Source: SIG455 sp045589495
Lineage (GTDB): Bacteria > Bacillota > Clostridia > UMGS1810
Assembly: GCA_045589495.1 (NCBI GenBank)
Contig: JAZNPF010000016.1
Location: 62,001 to 126,000 of the forward strand
Length of the DNA: 64,000 bases
Direction: 5' to 3'
Position numbers and translations under genes: made by a program. The notes below the pieces were generated by a model. It did not search any database, was not told the DNA's origin, and saw only the letters and a list, made by a program, of their open reading frames with translations. This document shows positions 28,223 through 37,642 of the stretch, one piece after another (the first letter of the stretch is position 1; each line of letters starts with the position of its first letter).

Positions 28223-28867
28223 ATGAAATTATTCATAGACACAGCAAATGTTGAGAAAATTAAAGCAGCAAATGATTTAGGAGTTATTTGCGGAGTTACT
28301 ACCAATCCTTCGCTTATTGCAAAAGAAGGAAGAGATTTTAAAACAGTGATTGATGAAATTACTCAAATTGTTGACGGCCCGATTTCCGCAGAAGTAATTA
28401 GTCTGGAAGCAGACAAAATGGTAGAGGAAGCAATTCCTCTTGCTGAAATGAACAAGAATATCGTTATTAAAATACCGATTACATTAGAAGGACTTAAAGC
28501 GGTCAAAAAATTAAGTTCTTTAGGAATTAAAACAAATGTAACGCTTATTTTTTCCGCACAACAGGCATTACTGGCAGCAAGAGCCGGTGCTTCTTATGTA
28601 AGCCCTTTCCTTGGAAGATTAGACGATATCGGAGTAAATGCTATGGAACTTATCGAAGATATTGTAACGATTTTTAATAAGCACGATATTAAAACAGAAA
28701 TCATTGCCGCATCCGTAAGAAATCCTCATCACGTTACTGAATGTGCAAAATTAGGTGCTCACATTGCAACCGTTCCATATAGTGTAATTATCAAAATGGT
28801 TGAACACGAATTAACCGATAAAGGAATTGAAAAATTTTTGAGTGATTGGGCTAACGTTGGAAAATAA
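28223..28867 (+). CDS. Transaldolase of the fructose-6-phosphate aldolase (TalC/FSA) type
   Basis: The 214-aa length and the opening MKLFIDTANV, GVTTNPSL and the Schiff-base lysine K83 (VIKIP) identify the short decameric transaldolase/F6P aldolase subfamily. Later motifs (KTNVTLIFS, ASYVSPFLGR, AASVRN) are complete. The enzyme would transfer or cleave dihydroxyacetone units from ketose phosphates in the cytoplasm. A strong AGGAGG site precedes the ATG. The gene lies between the phosphohexomutase and a DUF4838 gene. Whether it acts as transaldolase or aldolase cannot be told from sequence with certainty. Confidence 0.88.
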   Translation: MKLFIDTANVEKIKAANDLGVICGVTTNPSLIAKEGRDFKTVIDEITQIVDGPISAEVISLEADKMVEEAIPLAEMNKNIVIKIPITLEGLKAVKKLSSLGIKTNVTLIFSAQQALLAARAGASYVSPFLGRLDDIGVNAMELIEDIVTIFNKHDIKTEIIAASVRNPHHVTECAKLGAHIATVPYSVIIKMVEHELTDKGIEKFLSDWANVGK

Positions 28868-28885
28868 TACAAGGGAGAAAAAGTC

Positions 28886-30766
28886 ATGATTTTAAATAAA
28901 GAGAAACAAACTTGGATTGTTATTCCTGAAAATGCAACATTAAGGGAAAAATTTGCTTCCGATGAACTCAAGAAATATCTTGAGATGATTTTTGAAACAG
29001 AAATACAGATTTCATCTGATTTGACTCTTCCTGCAGGTAATGTGTTTTTAATCGGCGGTCCTGAAAGAAACAAACTTACAGAAGAATTTGTTTCGGAAGA
29101 AGATTTTGATAATAAAGTACCCGGACCTGAGGGAATATTTATTAAAAGTGTAACTGAAAGTATAATCGTGTTGGCTGGAAGTTCAAAAAATAAAGGTGAG
29201 TTTGAACGAGGAACAGTTTATGCTATATACGAATTTCTTGAGAAGTTTTTAGATTGTAACTTTGCGGGATTTTCCACACCTGCTGCTGATGTGGGAGAGA
29301 TTGTACCTAAAAAGGAAAGTGCGGAACTTAATGAACTTTTTTACATAAAACCAATGGCAGACAGAACGTATCGTACTGCTATAGTTCAGTATTCTAACTG
29401 GGCAGGAAATCCTGACAGAGAATTAAATATTCCTTTCTTCGATTGGCTCGTAAAAAACAGATATAACCGAATACTAACATGGAGCAGTATATACGAGTTT
29501 TATAAAGCGAATGGTCTGATTGAAGAAGCGGAAAAACGCGGAATACGTTTTACTGTAGGACATCATGAATCGTCAGAGTTATTTTTGCCGGCTCGAGGAA
29601 ATAAGTATTTTTCTGAAAAATATTACGAAACTCACCCAGAATATTATAAATTACTTGAAAATGGTGAGAGATTTTTAAATACTAATCCTGACGGTCAGTG
29701 GGTTTTCTGTAGCAGAAACGAAAACGCTGTTAAGCAAGTTTCGGAAAATATTATTAAATGGTTAGATTTGAACCCTGCTGTAGACATTGTTTCTCTTTGG
29801 CCAAATGACGGCGACAGTGAGCAATGTGTATGTGAAGAGTGTAAAAAATACGATAAAACTGAGAATTACGCTTATTTTGTAAGCAATGTTGCTAAAGCAG
29901 TAAGAGAAAAACGTCCGGAAATTATGTTTGATATCCTTATATACGGCGATTTGTGGAAATGTCCCGACAACATAAAACTTGATGAGGGCGTTATAATTGA
30001 CCAATCCACCGCTCTTTCTATGGGCTCGCGTGAAGTCGGCAAGCCGGATGGTTCTTGCTTAAACGGTACACATTTTGAAGAAAATTTGCTTAAGTGGAAA
30101 TCTACCGGTGCCAGAGTAGTATATTATGAATACTATATGGGGCTTTACGGAATGTGCCAGCGTTTACTTCCGATGGCTGATGAAATTCAAAGTATATGGA
30201 AAAACTTTATTGAAAAAGGCATTGACGGTTCAGGTACTCAGATAGAGTGTTTTAATATGTGGAATCATTTGTTGAATTTCTATACTTTCGGAAGAACGGG
30301 ATATGATGTTAATTTGTCTTTCGAGGAGAATGTAAGAAACTTTTCCGGTATATTCGGAAATGGTGCTCAATATATTTCTGAAATTATTTTTATGCTGGAA
30401 AACTGCATTGACGGACAGCCCGAAAGATTCAAATACGGTCATTATCTTATGAATCATATAGATAAAGAAAAAGCGTATGAACTTTACGAAAAAGCGCTTA
30501 ACAGTGCAGAAAACAATCGTTTCAGAAATAATATACGTATGATGAGAATGGCGTTTCGGTATACAGATATCGAAACACAGGAAGAGTTGTCAAAAACTAA
30601 AGAGGCTCATAAGATTGAAGATCAATATGATGACTTTACTGGAGAACTCGCATATATGTCGAAATTTGACAGTTATTGGAAAAACAATCCCGGTTATGGC
30701 ATAATGATTCCTGTAGACAGTAAAAAAAGCGGATTTGTTCCGGATTATTGGTATGATTTTGAATAA
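28886..30766 (+). CDS. DUF4838-domain protein, probable cytoplasmic glycoside-active enzyme (copy 1)
   Basis: The 626-aa protein has no signal peptide. Residues about 1-130 resemble the beta/alpha domain preceding many alpha-glucuronidase and hexosaminidase barrels (FASDELKKYLEMI near the start). From about 165 to 480 there is a likely TIM barrel with the DUF4838 landmark: a W-x-N-D-G strand followed by a C314-x-C316-x-x-C319 cluster. Several family neighbours are sugar catabolic, but no activity is firmly assigned to this group as far as I can tell. The next gene but one base-gap region holds a second member with the same Cys pattern. Given mannonate dehydratase downstream, release of an unmodified uronic acid is an attractive but untested role. 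Confidence 0.75.
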   Translation: MILNKEKQTWIVIPENATLREKFASDELKKYLEMIFETEIQISSDLTLPAGNVFLIGGPERNKLTEEFVSEEDFDNKVPGPEGIFIKSVTESIIVLAGSSKNKGEFERGTVYAIYEFLEKFLDCNFAGFSTPAADVGEIVPKKESAELNELFYIKPMADRTYRTAIVQYSNWAGNPDRELNIPFFDWLVKNRYNRILTWSSIYEFYKANGLIEEAEKRGIRFTVGHHESSELFLPARGNKYFSEKYYETHPEYYKLLENGERFLNTNPDGQWVFCSRNENAVKQVSENIIKWLDLNPAVDIVSLWPNDGDSEQCVCEECKKYDKTENYAYFVSNVAKAVREKRPEIMFDILIYGDLWKCPDNIKLDEGVIIDQSTALSMGSREVGKPDGSCLNGTHFEENLLKWKSTGARVVYYEYYMGLYGMCQRLLPMADEIQSIWKNFIEKGIDGSGTQIECFNMWNHLLNFYTFGRTGYDVNLSFEENVRNFSGIFGNGAQYISEIIFMLENCIDGQPERFKYGHYLMNHIDKEKAYELYEKALNSAENNRFRNNIRMMRMAFRYTDIETQEELSKTKEAHKIEDQYDDFTGELAYMSKFDSYWKNNPGYGIMIPVDSKKSGFVPDYWYDFE

Positions 30767-30870
30767 ATCTTCAATATATGGTAATTATTCCGAAAATAAA
30801 GAGAAGAATTTATATTTAAGGTTTGTTATAATTGAATTGTATTAAATTAAAAACAAAGGATGTGTTTTAT

Positions 30871-32823
30871 ATGCTTAGAAGAATAAGAATATATACGAAA
30901 GGTTTAGATAAAAAAGAGAAGAGAACTGTAATCTTTGCTGCTGAAGAAATTAAAAAGTATCTTTCTCAATTAACTGATGACAGTATTATGTTGATAGACT
31001 GCTACAATGATTTTACAGGTGTAGAAAAGGATTTTCTGTCTGTAGGAGTAGGATTATCTGACGAGATTCTCCCCGTAGAGGATAAGGACATCAACGATTC
31101 AATCTTTGTTGATGTAGAGGGTAAAACAGGTGTTATCACCGGTGTGAATTCCCGTTCTGTGCTTTTGGCAGCATACAAGTATTTAAAAGAATTGGGATTT
31201 AAGTTTGTTCGTCCCGGAAAAGATGGCGAATATCCGCCGGAATCATTATCGGATAAACATATTAAAGTTTGTGAAAAGGCATCTCTTAACCATCGTGCTG
31301 TAGGCCTTGAAGGTGCAGATTTTTATGAGAATACAGTTGATTACATAGATTGGTTACCTAAATTGGGAATGAATGCATTTTTTATAGAGTTTTTCATTCC
31401 TATGGTATTTTATAAGAGATGGTTTGAAATATCTCCTAACCCAAATACACCCAAAACACATCTGGAAGAAGACGATGTTATGGGAGCAACCCGTATGTTC
31501 TTTGATGAAATGGAAAAAAGAGGTCTTTTGAACCATTTGATTGGACATGGATGGACTGCCCGTTCTTTTGGTGTTTCTGCAAATACTTGGGAGCCCAATG
31601 ATAATGATGACGTTCCGGAGGATGTCAGACAACACCTTGCACTTTTAAATGGTGAACGTAAATATCATATGAACATTCCAATTGCTACCCAGTGTTGCTA
31701 CTACAATGATGAAACACGTAAAAGATTTGTAGACTATGTTGTTTCATATTGTCGTGAGCAGGATTATGTTGAGGTTCTCCACATCTGGCTTGCTGATGCT
31801 ACTAACAATTATTGCGAGTGTGAAAAATGCATTGACCATACCGCTTCTGATGGTTATGTGAAATTGCTCAATGATATCGATAGTGAATTTACCCGTCTTG
31901 GAATGAAAACCCGTATCGGCGCAGTAGTTTATGATGATACACTTTGGACTCCGGTTGCAGAAAAAATCAATAATCCTTCAAGATTTATTCTCACTTTCGG
32001 TCCGATTTCCAGAAGTTATTCTGAAAGTTATGATGCGAAAAATAAAGGTGTAATCAAAGAATATGTTCGCAATAAGAATAAATTCCCTAAGAAGACCGCT
32101 GACCTTATGGCACATATAGTTAAGTGGCGTGAGGAAACAGGTTGTGAGGTTATGCTTTATGATTACCATTATCAATGGGATTGCTATAAAGCATTCGGAT
32201 ATTATGAAAGTGCAAAACGCATTTGCGAAGATATAAAAGAACTTAAAAATTTTGACATACACAGTTTTATGTCTTGTCAGCCTTGCCGTTCATTCTTCCC
32301 GACTGCGTTTGGTCAGCATATTATGGCAGCCGCATTATGGGATGACAGCATTGATTTTGAAAAAACTGCCGCTTCTGTATTATCGGACGAGTTTGGCAAT
32401 GACTGGAAGAAGGTTTCCGATTTCTTAGAGGAACTTACTCAACTTATGCTGCCTAAAGTAATAAGACGTGAGGAACCTGTTGTAGGTGAAGAGAATGCGG
32501 TTAGTTTCAAAAAAGCCTATGCTTTGGCTGATAACTTCTTAAAAACTAATCTTTCCGGTGATATCACATACGAAAACGAAGTAATTAAAACATCCTGGGA
32601 AAATCTTGTACCTTATTGCGAACTTATAAAACTCTTAATGGAGTGTTACATTACTCTTGCTGAAGACAACTATAAAGAGGAAACGCTTAAGGCTATTGAT
32701 GAATTTGTTTTTGAACATGAATGGGAACTCAGATATGTGTTTGATACTTATGAATTCTTAAAGGTTGTAAGGGAGTTTGTAGATTACAGTTTAACAGGAA
32801 TTGACAGATGTCTTTTGCCATAA
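30871..32823 (+). CDS. DUF4838-domain protein, probable cytoplasmic glycoside-active enzyme (copy 2)
   Basis: The 650-aa product starts at ATG 30871 after AAAGGATG; an upstream in-frame ATG at 30832 has no ribosome site. It has the same layout as the preceding gene: an N-terminal beta/alpha domain (AAEEIKKYLSQL near residue 20), a barrel segment starting LEGADFYENTVDYIDWLP, and the C315-x-C317-x-x-C320 cluster after IWLADATNN. The C-terminal 150 residues are helical. The sequence is far diverged from copy 1, so the two probably recognise different linkages. It has no signal peptide, so substrates must be imported. Confidence 0.75.
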   Translation: MLRRIRIYTKGLDKKEKRTVIFAAEEIKKYLSQLTDDSIMLIDCYNDFTGVEKDFLSVGVGLSDEILPVEDKDINDSIFVDVEGKTGVITGVNSRSVLLAAYKYLKELGFKFVRPGKDGEYPPESLSDKHIKVCEKASLNHRAVGLEGADFYENTVDYIDWLPKLGMNAFFIEFFIPMVFYKRWFEISPNPNTPKTHLEEDDVMGATRMFFDEMEKRGLLNHLIGHGWTARSFGVSANTWEPNDNDDVPEDVRQHLALLNGERKYHMNIPIATQCCYYNDETRKRFVDYVVSYCREQDYVEVLHIWLADATNNYCECEKCIDHTASDGYVKLLNDIDSEFTRLGMKTRIGAVVYDDTLWTPVAEKINNPSRFILTFGPISRSYSESYDAKNKGVIKEYVRNKNKFPKKTADLMAHIVKWREETGCEVMLYDYHYQWDCYKAFGYYESAKRICEDIKELKNFDIHSFMSCQPCRSFFPTAFGQHIMAAALWDDSIDFEKTAASVLSDEFGNDWKKVSDFLEELTQLMLPKVIRREEPVVGEENAVSFKKAYALADNFLKTNLSGDITYENEVIKTSWENLVPYCELIKLLMECYITLAEDNYKEETLKAIDEFVFEHEWELRYVFDTYEFLKVVREFVDYSLTGIDRCLLP

Positions 32824-32850
32824 TATGAATAAAAAAGAAGTTGATATATT

Positions 32851-35016
32851 ATGAAAAAATTTGATTTTAAAGAATATGCAAAATTGTTAAAAGACTGGGT
32901 TGCTTTTTCGCAAAAGCACTTGTATTATTGTCCTGAAAAAAATGGACTGATTTGCTATGGTGTTGGCGAACATGGCACTTGGGCTGTTCAAACACAGCAA
33001 AAGGCCTTCTCTGCATTTGCTATCCTTGCGGCCTTAAAAGAAATAGATTTATCCGATTTTGTTCTTACAAGAGAACAACTTTTAGAGCAAGCATTGGGAA
33101 TGTTGAGGTATAGTCTTCATACGCATCTGGAGGGGGATTTTACTTGCTCTAATGGCGAAAAATGGGGGCACAGTTGGATATATGCACTTGGCATAGAACG
33201 TATGTTTCATGCTATAGATGCCATTGAAGAATATCTTACGGATGAGGATAGGGAACTTATTAAAAAAGTTATGATATCAGAAAGTGATTTCATTCTTAAT
33301 CACTATCCGATTGAAGCGGGGCTTGTGGAACATAATAAACCGGAAAGTAATATATGGAATGGCTCAATACTTTATAGAACTGCGTTTCTTTATCCGGATT
33401 CTCCAAACAGGGATGGTTATATAGAAAAAGCCCGTAGATTTTTTGCAAACGGATTGTCTGTTGAGTCTGATGAGAATTCTGATGAAGTAGTTGACGGAAT
33501 ACGTATAGGTGATGTGTTTGTTGGCGCAAATATGTTTGATTCTTATGCGTGCAATCACCATGGATATCTTAATATAGGATATATGAATATATGTCTTTCA
33601 AACATTGCTATGTTGCATTTCTTTTTTAAATCAAGAAATATAAAAGGCGATGATATGATTTATCACCATTTATATGAACAATGGCAACTTATAAGAGAAA
33701 CAACCTTTGATGACGGTCGATTATTAAGAATCGGCGGTGATTCACGTGCAAGATACTGCTATTGTCAGGATTATGCGCTCCCTGCATGGGCATTGATAGA
33801 AGACGTTTATCATGAAGATTGCTCTATGCTTGAAGATGGATGGCTAAAAATTCTGCAAACAGAAACATCGGCAAATGGTGATGGTTCATTCCTTTCAAAT
33901 CGTTTTGGCCATTTTGAAAATCTGTCTCCTTTATACTATACCCGACTTGAATCTGATCGTGCTAATGCGATTTCAATGGCGGTGTATTGGCACAACAAAT
34001 ATGATTTGTCTTGTAGCGGAAAAAGAAAGCATATACCTCAATGGAAGGACGAATATCACGGTTCGGCATTGATTTCAACTGGTAATAGATATGCATCTTT
34101 TACATGGGAAGCATCTGAAAAACCTCAGGGGCTTATTTTACCTAAAAGCGACAGTTCTTTTGCGGAATGGAGATATAATCTTGCTGCCAGAATATGTGGA
34201 GTAGGAAGAGAAAACTATGATGAAGTAGAATCAAAGAAAGTTATTGAGTTTAATGGCGGTTTTTTGACATTTGGAACGACTATTTCATGTTCTGATAATT
34301 TTATGGCAGAAGGACAATCAAAAGAAAAAATAGCAAGAAAAAATATTATTTTTACTGCTCTTCCTGATGAAAACACGGTACTTTGCTTACAGTATGCAAA
34401 AACCTTAAACAGAGTATACTGTTCTGAAATTGCAGGAACTTTTTGGAATATTCCTAATGATGTGTTTAACAATAGTCAAAGAAAATTGAAGTATGAAAAC
34501 GGAGAAATTTGCCTTGAAGGTGGAGTTAATGCCAAAGAATATAAAACAATCCCTTTAGGCAGATACGCTAATATTGATGATAAAATAGGTATTGCATCAA
34601 AGTTACCCCTTACTCTTGTTCGACGTAAAAAAAGGCAAGTAGAGATTAAGAAAGTAGAAAATAGCGGAACTCTGTATTGTGAAGAGATATGTGCCCCATA
34701 TAGTAATGAATATAAATGGATTGATAAGAATACTGAAATTATCAATACGGGATTTGCTATTTGTTTAGGGGACTACAATGATACAAAAAAGTTGTATAAT
34801 TCACTTGTTTTAAGAGAGATAGAGAATTTTTGTACTATATGTGTTTTGGCTAAAGACAACAAATTTTACACTTTGGTTGCTAATTTTACGGAGACAGAAA
34901 AAATGTTTGACATAAATTCTTTGGGGCTGGGAATTGCAACAGATGTTGTTACAGGTAAATCAATTGAAAAAGTTTTTGTTAAAGGTGGAGAAGCGATATT
35001 ACTTTCTTTTAACTAA
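32851..35016 (+). CDS. Unrecognised 721-aa cytoplasmic protein, likely alpha/alpha-toroid plus beta-sandwich
   Basis: I do not recognise a named family. There is no signal peptide. The first 400 residues are helix-rich with aromatic clusters (GHSWIYALGIERM, ANMFDSYACNHHGYLN, ARYCYCQDYALPAWAL) like the toroid of uronate lyases or unsaturated glucuronyl hydrolases. The last 320 residues are strand-rich (SFAEWRYNLAARICG, INTGFAICLGD), as in the beta-sandwich of heparinase II/III or PL8-type enzymes. It sits 27 bases after the second DUF4838 gene and 32 before an SGNH esterase, squarely within the oligosaccharide-degrading block. A lyase or hydrolase acting on imported fragments is inferred. Catalytic residues are not assigned. 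Confidence 0.6.
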   Translation: MKKFDFKEYAKLLKDWVAFSQKHLYYCPEKNGLICYGVGEHGTWAVQTQQKAFSAFAILAALKEIDLSDFVLTREQLLEQALGMLRYSLHTHLEGDFTCSNGEKWGHSWIYALGIERMFHAIDAIEEYLTDEDRELIKKVMISESDFILNHYPIEAGLVEHNKPESNIWNGSILYRTAFLYPDSPNRDGYIEKARRFFANGLSVESDENSDEVVDGIRIGDVFVGANMFDSYACNHHGYLNIGYMNICLSNIAMLHFFFKSRNIKGDDMIYHHLYEQWQLIRETTFDDGRLLRIGGDSRARYCYCQDYALPAWALIEDVYHEDCSMLEDGWLKILQTETSANGDGSFLSNRFGHFENLSPLYYTRLESDRANAISMAVYWHNKYDLSCSGKRKHIPQWKDEYHGSALISTGNRYASFTWEASEKPQGLILPKSDSSFAEWRYNLAARICGVGRENYDEVESKKVIEFNGGFLTFGTTISCSDNFMAEGQSKEKIARKNIIFTALPDENTVLCLQYAKTLNRVYCSEIAGTFWNIPNDVFNNSQRKLKYENGEICLEGGVNAKEYKTIPLGRYANIDDKIGIASKLPLTLVRRKKRQVEIKKVENSGTLYCEEICAPYSNEYKWIDKNTEIINTGFAICLGDYNDTKKLYNSLVLREIENFCTICVLAKDNKFYTLVANFTETEKMFDINSLGLGIATDVVTGKSIEKVFVKGGEAILLSFN

Positions 35017-35048
35017 AATAGATATTACTTATTATAAGGAGATATATT

Positions 35049-35681
35049 ATGAAAATTTTATTTCAGGGTGATTCTATAACAGATGCTAATCGCGAAACTA
35101 TGGATGGATTTGATTTATATAATAAAGGTCATGGTTATGCCACTCTTGTTTCAGCTGAACTTGGATTGGACTATCCTAACAAATACGAATTTGTAAATCG
35201 TGGTATAAGTGGTAATAAGGTATCAGATGTATATGCACGTATTGACAGAGATATTATTAGTTTAAAACCTGATTTTATAAGCATATTGATAGGTGTTAAC
35301 GATGTGTGGCACGGTCTTGATTACATAAATTTTGTAAATGTATCCCGTTTTGAAAAAATTTATTCTGTTTTAATTGAAGATATAAAGGAAGCGCTTCCTG
35401 ATGTGAAAATTATGCTTATGGGACCATTTTTACTTAAAGGCACGGCTACGGAAGAAAACTGGAATGCATTTCGCAGTGGCGTGGAAAAAATTGCGGTATC
35501 TGCAAAAAATGTAGCAGATAAGTTCGGTTTACCGTTTGTTCCGCTTATGGAAAAGTTCGATGAAGCGGCAAAAATTGCACCACCTGAATATTGGACAAGA
35601 GATGGTGTTCATCCTACTGCATCCGGACATGAAATTATAAAACGTGAGTGGATAAAAGCATTTAAAAATTTAGATTTATGA
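35049..35681 (+). CDS. SGNH/GDSL-family hydrolase, probable carbohydrate esterase
   Basis: This 210-aa protein has the SGNH blocks: GDS with the nucleophile at Ser9 (QGDSITD), the oxyanion Gly in RGISGNK, the Asn of GVND near residue 82, and the catalytic Asp/His pair in DGVHPT near residue 182. It has no signal peptide, so it is cytoplasmic. Members of this branch often deacetylate sugars. Located just before NagB and NagA, it may strip O-acetyl groups from imported oligosaccharides. An AAGGAGATAT site precedes the ATG. The ester substrate is inferred from context only. Confidence 0.85.
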   Translation: MKILFQGDSITDANRETMDGFDLYNKGHGYATLVSAELGLDYPNKYEFVNRGISGNKVSDVYARIDRDIISLKPDFISILIGVNDVWHGLDYINFVNVSRFEKIYSVLIEDIKEALPDVKIMLMGPFLLKGTATEENWNAFRSGVEKIAVSAKNVADKFGLPFVPLMEKFDEAAKIAPPEYWTRDGVHPTASGHEIIKREWIKAFKNLDL

Positions 35682-35696
35682 GTATAGGTGATAGAT

Positions 35697-36467
35697 ATGG
35701 CACAGATTAAAGAAATTTTAAAAGATAAACTTAAAGTAAAAATATTTGATACAAGAGATGAAATGGGTAAAGCAGCAGGAAATGCTGCTGCTGAAAAAAT
35801 CAAGGATATTATTTCTGAAAAAGGTGTAGTTAATATGATTTTTGCCGCTGCACCTTCCCAGAACGAAACGCTTGCTGCATTGATTGAATCAGAGGGTATA
35901 GATTGGGGCAAAGTTAACGCTTTTCACATGGATGAGTATATCGGTTTATCTCCAGATGCACCTCAAGGATTTGGAAATTTTTTGAAGGACAGAATTTTTT
36001 CAAAATTACCCTTTAAAAGCGTAAACTATATTTATGCAGAAGGCGAAAGTGCAGAGGAAACATGCGAAAGATATACAAATCTGATTAAGGAAAACCCTAT
36101 TGATATAGTATGTCTGGGTATAGGTGAAAACGGGCATATTGCGTTTAACGATCCCTGGGTGGCAGATTTCAATGATAGTGAAATTATTAAAAAAGTTGTA
36201 CTTGATGATGTTTGCCGTCAGCAACAGGTTAATGACGGATGTTTTGAAAAAATTGACGATGTGCCAAAATATGCACTTACTCTTACTGTTCCTACATTAT
36301 TCAATGCTGATTATCTTTTTTGTACTGTTCCTGCAAAAACAAAAGCAGAAGCAGTGTATAACACAGTTAACAATGAAATAAACGAAGATTTGCCTGCAAC
36401 AATTATGCGTAATCATGATAACGCTATTATGTATTGCGATGCAGACAGCGGAGCAAAACTGTTATGA
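35697..36467 (+). CDS. nagB: Glucosamine-6-phosphate deaminase
   Basis: This 256-aa enzyme has the NagB motifs HMDEY (catalytic Asp equivalent) and GENGHIAFNDP (catalytic His region). The usual Glu after the His loop (FNEP in Escherichia coli) is Asp here, a conservative change found in a divergent branch, so activity is probable but not certain. It converts glucosamine-6-phosphate to fructose-6-phosphate and ammonia. ATG 35697 follows AGGTGAT; the GTG at 35688 is inside that site. Its stop overlaps the NagA start in ATGA, so the two are translationally coupled. With NagA it indicates that N-acetylhexosamine is a component of the glycan. Confidence 0.88.
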   Translation: MAQIKEILKDKLKVKIFDTRDEMGKAAGNAAAEKIKDIISEKGVVNMIFAAAPSQNETLAALIESEGIDWGKVNAFHMDEYIGLSPDAPQGFGNFLKDRIFSKLPFKSVNYIYAEGESAEETCERYTNLIKENPIDIVCLGIGENGHIAFNDPWVADFNDSEIIKKVVLDDVCRQQQVNDGCFEKIDDVPKYALTLTVPTLFNADYLFCTVPAKTKAEAVYNTVNNEINEDLPATIMRNHDNAIMYCDADSGAKLL

Positions 36468-37609
36468 TTACAAGAATCAAGAACGGAAAACTAATTCTGT
36501 CGGACGATTATTCAAAGGAATATTTGTATATAAAAGATGGTGAAATATCTGCAATTACAAATGAAGAATTGCCGTTTGATAAAGAAATAGATGCCGATGG
36601 GAATTATGTATCTCCGGGCTTTATTGATATTCACGTTCATGGTGGCGGTGGGTATGAGTTTGTTGACGGAACATTTGAGGCAATAAAAAATGCTGCCAAT
36701 ATTCATGCCAAGCACGGAACTACTACTATTTATCCTACCATTTCGGCTTTCGATTATAGCAAAACTGTAAACGTACTCGAAGCAATTTCAAAAAATAAAG
36801 ATAATGCAGAAATAGTACCACATATTTATGGAGTGCATCTAGAGGGTCCGTATTTTTCGCCCAAACAAAGTGGGGCTCAGGATCCCTCATTTATACGCAC
36901 TCCCGATGAAAATGAATATACAAAACTGTATAACGATTACGGTGATATTATAAAGCGTTGGAGTTATGCACCTGAACTTCCTGACAGCGATAAGTTTCTG
37001 GATTTTTTAACAGAAAAAGACATTGTTGCCTCTGCGGGTCACACTGATGCTGAGTATAGTCATATTAAATCTGCTTACGAAAACGGTATGAAACTTATTA
37101 CTCATCTTTATTCGTGTACATCAACCATTACCCGCAGGAGCGGATTCCGTATTCTCGGTGTAATCGAAACATCATATCTTTATGATGATATTGATGTAGA
37201 AACAATTGCGGACGGATGTCATCTTCCTCCTGAACTTTTATCACTTATTTATAAAATTAAAAGTGATGAGCATATATGCTTAGTTACAGATGCTATACGC
37301 TATGGAGGTATGGATAACGTAGAGAGTGAAACCTGTGCAAATGGTAATATGCCATACATAATAGAAGACGGTGTTGCGAAACTTTCTGACCGAAGCGCCT
37401 TCGCAGGGAGTATTGCAACTGCTGATGTACTTGTCAGAACTTGCGTGAAGAAAGCGGGAATTCCACTATCTTCGGCAGTTAAGATGATAACAGAAATCCC
37501 TGCACGCATAATGAAACTTGATAAAAAAGGTAAGTTGTGTGTAGGATATGATGCAGATATTGTAATATTTGATGAAGATATCAATGTTATAAAAGTTTTA
37601 CTGTCATAA
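36464..37609 (+). CDS. nagA: N-acetylglucosamine-6-phosphate deacetylase
   Basis: This 381-aa amidohydrolase has the metal/substrate motifs of NagA in order: DIHVHGGGG (about residue 56), GVHLEGPYFSPKQSGAQ (about 123), AGHTDAEY (about 190), THLYSCTS (about 212) and VTDAI (about 270). It removes acetate from GlcNAc-6-phosphate in the cytoplasm, feeding NagB. The ATG overlaps the nagB stop by four bases. The HLYSCTS segment replaces the HLFNAM found in many NagA proteins, which marks a divergent subfamily. A related amino-sugar phosphate cannot be excluded as substrate. Confidence 0.9.
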   Translation: MITRIKNGKLILSDDYSKEYLYIKDGEISAITNEELPFDKEIDADGNYVSPGFIDIHVHGGGGYEFVDGTFEAIKNAANIHAKHGTTTIYPTISAFDYSKTVNVLEAISKNKDNAEIVPHIYGVHLEGPYFSPKQSGAQDPSFIRTPDENEYTKLYNDYGDIIKRWSYAPELPDSDKFLDFLTEKDIVASAGHTDAEYSHIKSAYENGMKLITHLYSCTSTITRRSGFRILGVIETSYLYDDIDVETIADGCHLPPELLSLIYKIKSDEHICLVTDAIRYGGMDNVESETCANGNMPYIIEDGVAKLSDRSAFAGSIATADVLVRTCVKKAGIPLSSAVKMITEIPARIMKLDKKGKLCVGYDADIVIFDEDINVIKVLLS

Positions 37610-37642
37610 AATTTTTAAAGTTAAAAGGATGGGAGAATTAAA

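Noticed and set aside
30827..30832. Perfect TATAAT ahead of the second DUF4838 gene
   Set aside because: No acceptable -35 box lies 16-18 bases upstream, and the sequence is A+T-rich, so it was not called a promoter.
32825..32854. Tiny frame (ATG, nine codons) whose stop overlaps the start of the 721-aa gene
   Set aside because: It has no ribosome binding site and the overlap can be chance in A+T-rich sequence; no evidence for a leader peptide.
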